Notes: a model not told the origin generated them from the sequence alone. DNA of 64,000 nt from Shewanella japonica (GCF_002075795.1 NZ_CP020472.1:1037001-1101000), one strand, 5' to 3'; numbered from the stretch's first letter, positions 28,796 through 41,644 are shown. A program made the numbers and translations.

Positions 28796-29120
28796 ATTGC
28801 ATCAAAAATGAATGGCAATACATTGCTCATTCATAATATGAAACTGGGTGGTCAGTTACTATCAGTAGTGCTGACCATCGGTTTAACGAGGAATTTTAAA
28901 AGGATACTAAAGCCGTTAGCCGTTAGCGATTAGCCAGTATCCAGCTAACTCTATACCACACTCTCACACGCCTGTGATTTCGTCGCACCATTATCTATTT
29001 GTTATTTCTAATTCTCTTAAATTATCATTATTTACATTGTCAGTTATAGAGTTACCTATAGCGGATGAAATACACTGACTAAATAATGGCTTTTATTTAA
29101 CCAGTGATTATGGATATAAC
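28796..29120. other. intergenic, two weak hairpins
   Basis: Two hairpins follow the YcaO gene: ATGAATG (28807) with CATTCAT (28827), and GGTCAG (28851) with CTGACC (28871). Neither has a T run. No gene seen; the two-component operon promoter should lie in the last 100 bases. Confidence 0.4.
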
Positions 29121-29798
29121 GTGACGATACTTATCATTGAAGATGACCAAGAATTAAACAATCAACTGGCAGAGCTTCTTTGCCAAAAAGGATATGAAGT
29201 TGAGCAATGTTTTGATGGTGAAACAGGATTAATTAAAGCATCGTCAGATCATTATCAGCTTATTTTATTAGATGTCATGCTCCCTAAAAGAGATGGTTTT
29301 TCATTACTTAATATTTTACGAAAATCCTCTCAAACTCCAGTGATCATGGTTACGGCAAAGGGGGCTGAGCAAGAGCGGATTCAAGGCTTTAGTCAAGGCG
29401 CTGACGATTATGTGGCTAAACCTTTTAGCACCACAGAATTACTCTTTCGCATAGAGGCGTTATTAAGACGCAGCTCACCCGAAGACAGGGTTGTGCTATT
29501 GCAGCAAATGACCCTTGAAAACTTATTAGTTGATGCCAAATCGCAACAGGTTGCAGTAGATGGCCTGATCCTCGATTTTACCCCGATTCAATTTAAGCTC
29601 TTATGGGAATTGATGCTGAATCAAGGTGAAGTGCTCAGTAAAGCTTACCTGTATCAAAAAGTGCTAAATCGCAGTATTAGCGCTTATGACCGCAGTTTAG
29701 ACATGCATTTAAGCCGTGTGCGAAAAAAAATTAATCAAGCTCAAGGCCCCGGCCAGCGTATTACCACCTGTCATGGAAAAGGATACTGCTGCATATGA
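29121..29798 (+). CDS. OmpR-family response regulator
   Basis: 225 aa. The receiver domain has acidic residues EDD near 7-9, the phospho-acceptor D51 in LLDVMLPKRDG, T79 region VTAKG and Lys in VAKPFS. The C-terminal winged helix (LDFTPIQFKLLWELMLNQGEVLSKAYLYQ, SLDMHLSRVRKKI) is of OmpR type. It overlaps the kinase start codon by ATGA (29795-29798). The target genes are unknown; the TonB receptor downstream is a candidate. Confidence 0.92.
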   Translation: MTILIIEDDQELNNQLAELLCQKGYEVEQCFDGETGLIKASSDHYQLILLDVMLPKRDGFSLLNILRKSSQTPVIMVTAKGAEQERIQGFSQGADDYVAKPFSTTELLFRIEALLRRSSPEDRVVLLQQMTLENLLVDAKSQQVAVDGLILDFTPIQFKLLWELMLNQGEVLSKAYLYQKVLNRSISAYDRSLDMHLSRVRKKINQAQGPGQRITTCHGKGYCCI

Positions 29799-31132
29799 AT
29801 CGTCGATTATTTTGAAAGCTTTGCTTAGTCATTGCCACGGGCGTTGTTGCGCTATTTTACTTAATTAACCATCTCACTACTCGAACAGAAGAAGGGATGA
29901 GTTTACTGGCGCTGCAAGATCGCCAGCAATTAACCCAGTGGGGAGAAAAAGCTGAACAGCTTTATCAAGCGGGTGATTTAGACAAATTAGACGCTTGGTT
30001 AAATGAGCTACAAACTCAAGAAAATACTTGGGTTACCATTGCCAGCTATGACATCGAGCATATCGCCGGAGATAAGTTAAAAGAGCGTTTTTATACCGGG
30101 TATAACTTAGGGCGCAGCGTGGATTGGAAAATCCATTTATATTTTGAACAAAACCCAGTAATGGAGTTGCCATTTAGCCAAGGTCAAACGAGTTTACTGA
30201 TCCAACTCCCTAATAGAATGCGACCCGGTACCTATTGGCAATATACAGAGGCTACAATGCAAATCATTGTGCCGACGATTTTATTAGCCTTATTGTCGTA
30301 TTTTCTTTATCGCTACATCATGCGGCCGTTACAACAAATGCAATTAGCCACTCGTCATTTTAGTGCAGGTGATTATGATGTTAGAGCTGCGACCTTGATG
30401 GGAAACCGAAATGACGAGTTTGCTGATTTAGCCCTCGCGTTTGATCAAATGGCCATTCGCATCGGGGAGCAATTAATTAGCCAGCGGCAACTTATTGCTG
30501 ATTTATCCCATGAATTGCGCACCCCATTAACACGCTTAGATATTGCGCTAGCATCGGCCGAAACCTCAGCACCTTCGGCGCATTTTGATCGCATTAGCCG
30601 AGAATCGAAACATATTCGTAAGCTAGTAGAAGACACCTTAACCCTTGCATGGCTTGAGAATGAGCAGCCCAAACTTCAAAGTGAATCACTGGAGTTAACT
30701 GACTTACTTGATGTGGTCATTGATGATGCTAAGTTTGAATTCCCGAAAGTGGACATTCAATGTGAACTCCCCGCAAGCGCACTGATTGAGCACTCAAGTC
30801 ACCGCGCGGCAGGTCAGGCAATCGAGAATATTCTTCGTAATGCACTGCGTTATACACCCAATGGAAAAAGTGTGATGGTGAAGCTTAAAGATGATGGATA
30901 TCAATATCTAATCACTATTGAAGATCAAGGACCTGGGGTTCCACATCATCTATTGAACACCATTTTTAATCCTTTTTTCAGAGTAGATAAATCACGAGAG
31001 CGTGATGGTAGCTCATTCGGGTTAGGTTTAGCCTTGGCTAAAAGGCAGCTATTGGCAATCAGAGGTCAAGTCACAGCAGATAATCGTATCGATGGTGGGC
31101 TTTGTATGACAGTTGTCTTACCTAAAGTGTAA
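29795..31132 (+). pseudogene. sensor histidine kinase with in-frame TGA at codon 7
   Basis: From ATG 29795 (inside the regulator's stop) the frame reads MNRRLF, TGA at 29813-29815, then KLCLVIATGVVALFYLINHL, an obvious first membrane helix, and continues in frame to 31132 (445 codons). TGG to TGA is the simplest explanation. The downstream frame is intact: HAMP region after a second helix (IVPTILLALLSYFLYRYI), H box DLSHELRTPLTRL, N box NILRNALRYTPN, DQGPGVP and GLGLALAKRQL. The next ATG (29897) has no properly spaced Shine-Dalgarno and loses the first helix. The product is thus absent, read through, or truncated. Confidence 0.8.
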
Positions 31133-31254
31133 AGCTTAAGCGCTAACGCTTTATGCATGCATTGTTAGGAGCTAACGGCTCAGTTGTGGCTCAGTTATAA
31201 CGAAGTGGATATTGTGCAAATGTAACAATTGTAAAAGTACTATCGTAAATATTA

Positions 31255-31273
31255 GTAAATGATAATAATTCGC
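31255..31273 (+). promoter_or_regulatory. Fur box before TonB receptor
   Basis: GTAAATGATAATAATTCGC agrees with the 19 bp Fur consensus GATAATGATAATCATTATC at 14 positions, including the entire central ATGATAAT. It lies 32 bases before the start codon, in a position that would block transcription when iron is plentiful. Confidence 0.75.
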
Positions 31274-31304
31274 ATTAACTTTTGGATGTAGATAAAGGCG
31301 AATT

Positions 31305-33353
31305 ATGAAAAACACTAGAGCACCAATGACGCTTAAACCATTGGTAGTAGCCGTTGCGCTAGCCACATTTGGCTCCCAAGCCATTGCGGTTGAATCTGAA
31401 GAGGAGCAAAGCTTAGCCTCGATAGAGAAAATGACAGTGGTAGGACAAACCACTAACACCGTCATTACACCGCAAGAACTAGAAAAGTTTCAAGCAAATG
31501 ATCTTGCAGATATTTTTAGGCTTGTGCCTTCTGTATCTGTCGGTGGCTCAGTTGGGATTGCGCAAAAAATCTATATCCGTGGTCTTGAAGATACCTTACT
31601 CAATATTACCGTCGATGGTGCTCCTCAAACGGGAACACTATTTCATCACATAGGCCGTGTGGCTATTTCCCCTGAATTATTAAAAGAAGTCGATGTGCAA
31701 GCGGGCGCTGGTGAAGCGACCAGTGGTGCAGGAGCGATAGGTGGTGCCATTCGCTTTAAAACCAAAAATGTTGATGATCTACTTGCAGCTGATGAACGCT
31801 TTGGTGGCACAGTTAAAGGGGGTTATTTCACCAATGATGGTTATCAAGCCAGCGGGACTTTATTTGGCAGATTGACGGATAACTGGGGCGCTATGGGCTC
31901 TTATGTTTATGTTGATCGAGAAAACATGGAAGACGGTGCTGGTAACGAGTTGTTTGGCACGGCAGCTGAGCAGCAATTAGGTTTTTTCAAACTGAATGGT
32001 GAGTTAACTGAAAATCAGCAACTGAGCATCAGTGTTGAGCAGCGTAATGAACAAGGTGACTTTGGCGCACGTCCAAACTGGCCGACATTAGAGGGCGACA
32101 CTTTATTTCCTATCGAAGGTGATCGAACCACCTTTGTGCTGAACCATCAATTTAACCTTAACCGATATGTGAACCTTGAAACCAGCTTATACCATACCAG
32201 TGCTAGCGTTGAGCAAGACAGGTACGATCGCTGGGGGAAATACGGTGGAGACATGACGACCTATGGTTTTGATATTCGCAATGTATCGCTAGTTGGCAGT
32301 CATACCTTGACCTATGGATTTGAGCTGCGCCAAGACGAAGTCTCAAGTGAATACTTAGCAGAGGATGCGATCTGGCAAGATTGGGCATGGGATGCCAGTG
32401 TCGGTAAATTCGAAGAAGAAGGCCAAGTACTGGGTATTTACATCCAAGACCATTGGCAAATCACCGATGCTTTATTGTTGAGTGTGGGTGTACGTTACGA
32501 TCAATATGACTTAGAGCAAACCACTTATCAAAATGAAACCGACAGTGACGGTGTTAGCCCAAATATTGGTTTGAATTATCAGTTCAATGATAATTGGTTA
32601 TTAACTGTAGGTTATGCAGAAGCCATGCGCGGCAAAGAAGTCGGCGATGCCTTTACCTTAGAGCAAGCGCCAGATTGGGTATCAATAGATCCTGATTTAA
32701 AAGCGGAAGAAGTGGACAATACTGAAATAGGCTTAACCTACAGCGACAACCATTGGCAGGTCACAGCATCGGTTTATCAAAGTAATATTGATAATGTGAT
32801 ATTAGATCAAATTGGCCGTGGTGTATTTTATGAAAATGTCGGCGAACTTGAAATGCAGGGTTTTGAGCTGAAGGCAAACTATTGGTATGACGGCCTGAAT
32901 GTTGTTGCTAGTTACAGTAACAATGATTCAGAGCTTAATGGCAATACCGTAGAAGGCTATGAGCATATTGGTCTTGCTAATGCCCGTGGTGATACATGGG
33001 GATTAAATGTCAGCTACCTATTATCTGATAGCTGGGAGCTAGGCTGGAACTTCATGTATGTTGATGATCTGAACAATATCGAAGTGTTGCAACGAGGTGT
33101 TGAAATTGGCTGGATCGATCAAACACAGTTTATCGATAAACCAAGCTATGACGTCCATGATATTTATGTGCAATGGCTACCACTAGACAGTGATCAACTT
33201 AAAGTAAACCTTGCGGTTCAAAACTTATTTGATGAGCACTATCGTGACCATTCTAGTGTCGGCGATTATAACGATATTCCTGGCTGGGAAGGCGTAGCGG
33301 GTTTGTATGAAGCTGGTCGTGACATCAGAGTGTCGCTAAGTTATCAATTTTAA
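31305..33353 (+). CDS. TonB-dependent outer membrane receptor
   Basis: 682 aa. Signal peptide ends near QAIA; a TonB box KMTVVGQ follows at about 43-49. The plug domain (IFRLVPSVSVGGSVGIAQKIYIRGLEDTLLNITVDG, AGEATSGAGAIGGAIRF) precedes the barrel, which ends in the terminal aromatic DIRVSLSYQF. A Fur box at 31255-31273 predicts an iron complex as ligand, but the ligand itself cannot be read. A terminator follows at 33374, before the PepSY gene. Confidence 0.92.
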   Translation: MKNTRAPMTLKPLVVAVALATFGSQAIAVESEEEQSLASIEKMTVVGQTTNTVITPQELEKFQANDLADIFRLVPSVSVGGSVGIAQKIYIRGLEDTLLNITVDGAPQTGTLFHHIGRVAISPELLKEVDVQAGAGEATSGAGAIGGAIRFKTKNVDDLLAADERFGGTVKGGYFTNDGYQASGTLFGRLTDNWGAMGSYVYVDRENMEDGAGNELFGTAAEQQLGFFKLNGELTENQQLSISVEQRNEQGDFGARPNWPTLEGDTLFPIEGDRTTFVLNHQFNLNRYVNLETSLYHTSASVEQDRYDRWGKYGGDMTTYGFDIRNVSLVGSHTLTYGFELRQDEVSSEYLAEDAIWQDWAWDASVGKFEEEGQVLGIYIQDHWQITDALLLSVGVRYDQYDLEQTTYQNETDSDGVSPNIGLNYQFNDNWLLTVGYAEAMRGKEVGDAFTLEQAPDWVSIDPDLKAEEVDNTEIGLTYSDNHWQVTASVYQSNIDNVILDQIGRGVFYENVGELEMQGFELKANYWYDGLNVVASYSNNDSELNGNTVEGYEHIGLANARGDTWGLNVSYLLSDSWELGWNFMYVDDLNNIEVLQRGVEIGWIDQTQFIDKPSYDVHDIYVQWLPLDSDQLKVNLAVQNLFDEHYRDHSSVGDYNDIPGWEGVAGLYEAGRDIRVSLSYQF

Positions 33354-33373
33354 TTTTGTTTAAATGACTGTCG

Positions 33374-33403
33374 CGGTTATGGCGTTTGCCATAACCGTTT
33401 TTT
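33374..33403 (+). terminator. terminator between receptor and PepSY gene
   Basis: CGGTTATGGC (33374-33383) pairs with GCCATAACCG (33388-33397), followed by six or seven T. Readthrough could still feed the next gene, which starts 20 bases later. Confidence 0.85.
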
Positions 33404-33422
33404 AGTTTGATAGGTGACAAGA

Positions 33423-33974
33423 ATGAAAGCAAAAACACGATTGTTATGGATGAAGTTACACGGTTATATAGCGTGTTTTTTTCTGCCCATTACCCTGATT
33501 TATATCATCACAGGTATGTTGTATTTTTTTGATATTAAAGGTGAAGTCAGCAAAGATATCGAATACTTTGTGCCAACAACTGAAGGCTGGCCTGATAACG
33601 AGCAAAGTGCTAAAAAGTTTGTGGTTAACTTCTTAGAAGGGAAGTCACATTTACCGCTGCCAGAAGACTATTATTGGGAAGGCGTGCACGATTGGTATGG
33701 GCATCGACAAGAGGTAATTTTAACCAAGACTGATGATCCGAATACTTTAGAAATTCACATCAAAGAACATGACTTTTTGATGCAATTATTAATTATTCAT
33801 AAAGGGTTTGCAGGGTCTTTTTTCAAAGTATTTTCTATCTTGTTTGGGATAAGTTTAGCATTTAGCATTATTAGTGGGGTAGTGATTACACTGCAGTTAC
33901 CGCAATTAAAAGTCCCATCACTCATTAGTATTGCAGCAGGAGCATTAGCTCTTTCTGTTGGGTTTATATTGTGA
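33423..33974 (+). CDS. PepSY-associated membrane protein
   Basis: 183 aa. The opening WMKLHGYIACFFLPITLIYIITGMLYFF is the PepSY-TM type, found beside siderophore receptors where it is thought to assist reductive iron release. A second helix occurs at about residues 130-155 and a third at the end. It is shorter than four-helix PepSY_TM proteins. ATG 33423 is chosen (AGGTGA just upstream) over GTG 33414. Neighbour evidence ties it to the Fur-boxed receptor. Confidence 0.75.
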   Translation: MKAKTRLLWMKLHGYIACFFLPITLIYIITGMLYFFDIKGEVSKDIEYFVPTTEGWPDNEQSAKKFVVNFLEGKSHLPLPEDYYWEGVHDWYGHRQEVILTKTDDPNTLEIHIKEHDFLMQLLIIHKGFAGSFFKVFSILFGISLAFSIISGVVITLQLPQLKVPSLISIAAGALALSVGFIL

Positions 33975-34227
33975 CGAATCAACTTAATGAAACTGGCACT
34001 GTAGTGAATGTTTAAACGGTTAAGCGGGATCTATTGATCGGTATTAGATTATGGTTAAACAGGATAACGGTTAATACTATCTGCGCGAGAATACTAGCTT
34101 TACGAAAATACTATCCTTTCGAGAATACTAGCTTTACTGAATACTATCTTTACGAAAATACTGTCCTTACAAGAATAGAATCCGCGCGAGCATAAGGGGG
34201 CTCGCGCGGGTAGCTCAATCCAATAAA
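33975..34227. other. intergenic with 17 bp repeat and katG terminator
   Basis: Tandem repeat at 34087-34170 and a GC-rich hairpin, CCGCGCGAGC (34173-34182) with GCTCGCGCGG (34190-34199), placed just after the katG stop on the minus strand and likely its terminator. Confidence 0.6.
34087..34170. repeat. 17 bp tandem repeat, five copies
   Basis: gagaatactagctttac, gaaaatactatcctttc, gagaatactagctttac, tgaatactatctttac (16) and gaaaatactgtccttac; copies alternate in type. Confidence 0.85.
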
Positions 34228-37048
<2,821 letters not shown>

Positions 37049-37540
37049 ATGTCGACACATCCGTTTGATGCATTAACTTTGGATAACGGTGCTCAGCTGA
37101 TTTTTACACCTTGCCCTGGTACCAAAGAGGCGTCGTTGACTGACTCTGTTGCCACATTAAAGCAAGCCGGCACAGATATGTTACTGACACTGATGTTCGA
37201 TAAAGAAATGGCTGTTAATAACGCTGAATCTTTACCGACTGTGTGCAGCGATAATAATATCGTTTGGGCGCAACTTCCGATCCTTGATGATGCAGCACCG
37301 AGTGATGATTTTGAAACTGCATGGGCAGCATATCGATCGCAAATTTTGGCGCTGATTGGCAATAAAGGCAAAATCGCTGTGCACTGTAAAGGCGGAACTG
37401 GCCGAACAGGTTTAGTCATTGGATTGATTTTATTAGCTCAAGGCTGGCCAGTAGATAAAGTGGTTGCTGAAGTGCAAAATATCAGACCGAAAGCCCTTAG
37501 AAATCCTGTCCAATTGGCTTATTTGCATGCTTATGCATAG
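37049..37540 (+). CDS. dual-specificity/tyrosine phosphatase family protein
   Basis: 163 aa. The signature IAVHCKGGTGRTGLVIG is the HCxxGxxR(T) loop of cysteine phosphatases, and WAQLPILDDAAPSDDFETAWAAY provides the general-acid Asp loop. The size and layout recall CDKN3-like bacterial proteins. Cytoplasmic. The substrate, protein or small molecule, is unknown. Closed by a bidirectional terminator. Confidence 0.85.
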   Translation: MSTHPFDALTLDNGAQLIFTPCPGTKEASLTDSVATLKQAGTDMLLTLMFDKEMAVNNAESLPTVCSDNNIVWAQLPILDDAAPSDDFETAWAAYRSQILALIGNKGKIAVHCKGGTGRTGLVIGLILLAQGWPVDKVVAEVQNIRPKALRNPVQLAYLHAYA

Positions 37541-37909
37541 CTGATTTATTCAAGCTTGCCCTTGGGCGATATGAGCGAATATTTAAGTAAAAAAGCGAAC
37601 CCAATGGTTCGCTTTTTTTGCGTGTAATATTCAGTGGCCAGTTCAAATAAGTCAATTTACCGAGTGGTTAAAAACCCTACATAAATGTCGAGCTGACAAA
37701 TAATTAAACGTAATTAGCTCAATAGCGAACAGTAATCCAACAACGCTAGCGCATTAAAAAATCAGGTGACCGACCATCCTAATTAAATGGCTGAAACCTA
37801 GCACTGGTAAGGGTTTGTGGCATAGTTTGTTATCTGAGCAATGAAGAGGGCACAGGCGAAATCAAGATAGATTAATGATTAATCTGTTGTAGCAAACCAA
37901 GATAAAGAA
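37541..37909. other. intergenic, nothing beyond terminator
   Basis: Besides the terminator at 37590-37618 I see no gene, repeat or clear site between the two convergent genes. Confidence 0.5.
37590..37618. terminator. bidirectional terminator
   Basis: GCGAACC (37595-37601) pairs with GGTTCGC (37606-37612), flanked by A and T runs on either side. Confidence 0.88.
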
Positions 37910-38128
37910 TTACTTAATGCGGCTGACAGTTAGCTGATTGCCTTTGGCGTTCTCATGAAAGATATCCGCTAAATACTTATCCAGTTCAGATTCTGCTAAA
38001 TCGGCGGGGATAACCACATCATAAATCCTAGATCGCAATCCCGTTCCTGAATCTAAAAATAATTGCCATTCTTCGTTTTTACGCAATACCGCCATGGGTT
38101 TGCCAAACACATCAAACGTTAAAAACAT
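37910..38128 (-). CDS. small conserved-looking protein, unknown
   Basis: 72 aa starting MFLTFDVFGKPMAVLRKNEEW. It has the look of a small family common in Shewanella and Vibrio (possibly DUF7661), an assignment from memory. GGAGTGG lies ahead of the start on the minus strand. No membrane or export signal. No operon partner. Confidence 0.55.
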   Translation of the reverse strand: MFLTFDVFGKPMAVLRKNEEWQLFLDSGTGLRSRIYDVVIPADLAESELDKYLADIFHENAKGNQLTVSRIK

Positions 38129-38383
38129 AAACCACTCCGATCTAAACCTTAGCTACAGTGTAGTGAAATGATCCCATGGGATCCATTGATATCGCAGGCA
38201 CAATTTAAGTGATTCTTCCTGCTATTGAATGTCTCGTTTGATAACAAAAAATTATGATTATAAGAATAAATGCTAATTATATTTTTATATTTGATAGGCG
38301 TAAAATGATGTTATTCCCATTGAGGCACACTCAAGCAACAAGCTTAATGACTTTTGTTTGAGGCCAACTTTGTAAGGCAAATT

Positions 38384-38761
38384 ATGAAATTTTTACACAC
38401 AATGTTACGCGTCGCTGATCTTGATGCCTCTATCGAATTTTACACGAATGTGTTGGGTATGAAGGTACTTGAGCGCCACGAGAATAAAGACTATCGCTAC
38501 ACCTTAGTGTTTGTCGGTTATGAGCAAGGTGGCACCACAATCGAGTTAACCCATAATTGGGACACCAATGAGTATGAAATGGGTAATGCTTTTGGTCATT
38601 TAGCCTTAGGTGTTGATGATATTTATGCCGCTTGCGACAAGATTAAAACATTGGGCGGAAATGTCACTCGTGAGCCAGGCCCAGTTAAAGGCGGCGAAAC
38701 TCATATCGCCTTTATTACAGATCCTGACAAATATCAGATTGAATTAATCCAATTAGATTAA
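38384..38761 (+). CDS. gloA: lactoylglutathione lyase (glyoxalase I)
   Basis: 125 aa enzyme that isomerises the methylglyoxal-glutathione hemithioacetal. Metal ligands fit E. coli GloA: H5 (FLHTMLRV), E54 (TIELTHNW), H72 (FGHLALGV) and E120 (YQIELIQL). [18 protein letters not shown] is the typical loop. ATG 38384 matches the family start and has AAGG upstream; an in-frame start at 38354 would add ten residues. Followed 56 bases later by the alkene reductase gene, paralleling the E. coli nemA-gloA pair. Confidence 0.93.
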   Translation: MKFLHTMLRVADLDASIEFYTNVLGMKVLERHENKDYRYTLVFVGYEQGGTTIELTHNWDTNEYEMGNAFGHLALGVDDIYAACDKIKTLGGNVTREPGPVKGGETHIAFITDPDKYQIELIQLD

Positions 38762-38817
38762 CGTCATCATATTTGCTTTCAGATTATTTTTGCCGTTTTC
38801 GATTTTAAGGAATTCCC

Positions 38818-39918
38818 ATGAAAGACTCACTATTTCAAACGATACAGTTAGGTGAACATGCCCTAAATAATCGTATCGTCATGCCACCAATGACACGTTC
38901 ACGTGCATCACAGCCAGGCAATGTCGCCAATGACATGATGGCGCAGTACTATGCTCAACGTGCGCAAGCAGGTTTGATCGTCGCCGAAGGCACGCAAATT
39001 TCAGCAATGGGCCAAGGTTATGCGTGGACGCCGGGGATTTACTCAGCTGAGCAAATTGCTGGTTGGAAGAAAACCACTGACGCAGTACATGCTAAAGGCG
39101 GAGTGATATTCGCTCAGTTATGGCATGTAGGCCGTGTGACGCATCCTGAAAATATTGGTGGTCAGCAACCGATTTCATCGTCAGCGCTGAAAGCTGAAAA
39201 TGTGAAAGTATTTATTGATGATGGCACTAATGCACCAGGTTTTGTTGATGTGGTTGAGCCGCGTGCAATGACAAAAGCTGATATTGAAGCTGTTATTGCT
39301 GAGTACCGTCAAGCGGCGCTGAATGCGATTGAAGCAGGCTTTGATGGTATTGAACTGCATGCGGCGAATGGTTATTTGATTAATCAATTTATCGATTCAG
39401 AAGCCAACAACCGCACTGATGAATATGGTGGCTCGATTGAAAACCGCCTGCGCTTTTTAAGTGAAGTGGTTGCTGCCATGGTTGATGCTATCGGGGCTGA
39501 TAAAGTAGGCGTGCGTTTAGCGCCGTTTACCTCGCTTAATGGCACCGTTGACGCAACACCTGTCGAGACTTACACCGCAGCTGCAGCATTATTAGAGACT
39601 CACAAGATTGTATATCTGCATATTGCCGAAGTTGACTGGGATGATGCGCCTGAAACGCCAATCGAATTTAGAATCGCGGTTCGTGAAGCTTATAAAGGGG
39701 TATTAATTTATGCGGGTAAGTATGATGCTGAAAAGGGCGGAGACGCCATTGATGATGGCTTAGCTGACATGATTGGCTTTGGTCGTCCGTTTGTCTCAAA
39801 CCCAGATTTACCGAATAGAATTAAGCATGGCTATCCGTTAGCGGCACACGACCCTGCTACCTTATTTGGCGGCGATGAAAAAGGCCTAACAGATTACCCT
39901 GAATACAGCCCATCATGA
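38818..39918 (+). CDS. nemA: N-ethylmaleimide/alkene reductase, Old Yellow Enzyme family
   Basis: 366 aa FMN protein that reduces activated alkenes and nitro compounds with NAD(P)H. Visible features are the FMN-binding start NRIVMPPMTRSRA, AEGTQIS, the WHVGRVTHP strand, GFDGIELHAANGYLINQF with the catalytic His-Ala-Asn, and GFGRPFVSNPDLP near the end. With gloA it forms an electrophile defence pair. A strong terminator follows at 39972. Confidence 0.92.
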   Translation: MKDSLFQTIQLGEHALNNRIVMPPMTRSRASQPGNVANDMMAQYYAQRAQAGLIVAEGTQISAMGQGYAWTPGIYSAEQIAGWKKTTDAVHAKGGVIFAQLWHVGRVTHPENIGGQQPISSSALKAENVKVFIDDGTNAPGFVDVVEPRAMTKADIEAVIAEYRQAALNAIEAGFDGIELHAANGYLINQFIDSEANNRTDEYGGSIENRLRFLSEVVAAMVDAIGADKVGVRLAPFTSLNGTVDATPVETYTAAAALLETHKIVYLHIAEVDWDDAPETPIEFRIAVREAYKGVLIYAGKYDAEKGGDAIDDGLADMIGFGRPFVSNPDLPNRIKHGYPLAAHDPATLFGGDEKGLTDYPEYSPS

Positions 39919-39971
39919 AAATTACTGGTTAGTTAACCCAGCCGTATTTAGGCTAACATAGACTAATAAAT

Positions 39972-40003
39972 AGCAACCTTGCAGATGCAAGGTTGCTTTT
40001 TTA
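39972..40003 (+). terminator. nemA terminator
   Basis: AGCAACCTTGC (39972-39982) pairs with GCAAGGTTGCT (39987-39997), then TTTTTT. Confidence 0.9.
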
Positions 40004-40336
40004 TGTTTAATACGCCACACAATTACTGACAAATGAATTAACACAAACTCGATATAATTGTTGATTTCACAGTTTATTGATTCATTGTTCGTCAGCTGAG
40101 TCTTTATCGTTTATAACAACCTCAGTTTATTATTCGTCACTAGGGCCTGTTGAACTTTGCTGGTTAAGTTTTGTTCGAATTAAAAGTGTTTTAATTGAGA
40201 TGGATGCATTGATGCATTGATGCATTGATGCTTAAACGCCTAGTCATCTAAGCACCTTTTATTCACAAAGATGCATCCAAAACTTGCGACAAAACAACCT
40301 TGAAAGATCAACCGCCCAGCCAATAAGAGTCTTTTT
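40004..40336. other. intergenic with short 8 bp repeat
   Basis: gatgcatt repeated three times plus gatgc at 40203-40231. No gene; the promoter of the transporter gene is expected here. Confidence 0.5.
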
Positions 40337-41188
40337 ATGCGCGGAGCATTGTTTTTATTTATCGCCACCTTGTTGGCAGCATTTGGCTGGATTGCCTCGA
40401 AAATTGTGGTCGCTGAAATGCCCGGTGAAAGCTTTATTGCGAGTCGTTTTTTGCTGGCAAGTCTAGTGCTGCTGCCGTTTTGTTATAAAAGTCTATGGCG
40501 ACTTAGAGCCAAGCAAATCTTACTTGCTTGCGGTGTCGGCGTCTTTTTGGGGTTAGCTCTGCTGGTATGGGTACACGCGGTATCTGTGACTGCAAGTTTA
40601 TCGGAAGGGGCATTTATCATGAGCCTAGCGATGATCATCGCACCGATGACAGCATGGCTATTGTTTAAGATTAAGCCCAACAAAGCCTTTTGGTACGCAC
40701 TGCCACTCAGCGTAGTGGGGATGATGTTGATGACCTTGACCAATGGTTGGCAGGTGGATGAATCTCAGTGGTACTTTTTATTTGCATCAGTACTTTTATC
40801 GGTGCATTTTGTATTAAACAAAAAAATCAGTAGTCGTATAAAACCATTAGATTCCATTTGTTTACAGCTCTTTACCGTTGGTCTCGTGGGCGGTATTTAT
40901 GTGCTCTTTACACAACCCGCCGCTTTTGAGCTAAACAGCACCTTACTGGCGTGGTTTGTTATATCGACAGTCTTTGCCACATCGATGCGTTATTTGCTGC
41001 AAACTCTAGGACAATACTCGGTGAACATGGAAACAGCGGCACTCATCATGATCCTAGAGCCGATATGGACACTCATGCTGAGTGTAATGGTGCTTGGTGA
41101 AGCGATAGAAATTCAAAAACTGGCAGGTGGTTTGGTCATCTTTTTATCTTTGTTTATGTATATTAAGTTATCTAAACGACCCAATTGA
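40337..41188 (+). CDS. EamA/DMT-family transporter
   Basis: 283 aa inner-membrane protein with ten hydrophobic helices in two five-helix halves. The first half contains LLAAFGWIASKIVVAEMPGESFIASRFLLASLVLL and the second WYFLFASVLLSVHFVLNKKI and ILEPIWTLMLSVMVLGEAIEIQKLAGG, both typical EamA boxes. EamA proteins export metabolites such as amino acids; the cargo is unknown. Confidence 0.88.
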   Translation: MRGALFLFIATLLAAFGWIASKIVVAEMPGESFIASRFLLASLVLLPFCYKSLWRLRAKQILLACGVGVFLGLALLVWVHAVSVTASLSEGAFIMSLAMIIAPMTAWLLFKIKPNKAFWYALPLSVVGMMLMTLTNGWQVDESQWYFLFASVLLSVHFVLNKKISSRIKPLDSICLQLFTVGLVGGIYVLFTQPAAFELNSTLLAWFVISTVFATSMRYLLQTLGQYSVNMETAALIMILEPIWTLMLSVMVLGEAIEIQKLAGGLVIFLSLFMYIKLSKRPN

Positions 41189-41443
41189 TACCCGCTTAAA
41201 GAGTAAGTTTCAAGTTTGTTGGCACACTTTCGCTACTTTGAAATTGCACCCACAGCTCACTCATAAGCGAGTAGTGGGTGAGGTAGAAGGGGGATATTAC
41301 GAGCATTGCTAACAGACTTTTGGCATAAATGAGCTAGGTAAGTTCTAAATAGTGGCCAGTTTTCATTAGCCATTACAGATAACTAATGATTAATGAAGTT
41401 ATAGCCCAAGGTTTAAATCAAGGGGCTTTGTTACTATTTCGAC

Positions 41444-41644
41444 TTATTTCTCTTTATCATTTTTAAGTGTTAATAGCATTAGGAATATAATGCCGAGGGG
41501 TGGGAATATTCCGCTAAGAGCCCCCAAAATAGCCGTAATCACAGGTGTGGTTGTTTTTCTTTTACCTAGATAGTACGCCAACACGCCAAATAACATCATG
41601 AATGGCAGTAAAACTGTAGCAAGTAATTCTACGCTTATCGTCAT
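41444..41644 (-). CDS. small membrane protein, unknown
   Basis: 66 aa, two helices (about 5-25 and 38-58) and a charged tail (LKNDKEK). AGAGGT precedes its ATG on the minus strand. It follows the next upstream gene by 26 bases, so the two are likely co-transcribed. Confidence 0.55.
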   Translation of the reverse strand: MTISVELLATVLLPFMMLFGVLAYYLGKRKTTTPVITAILGALSGIFPPLGIIFLMLLTLKNDKEK

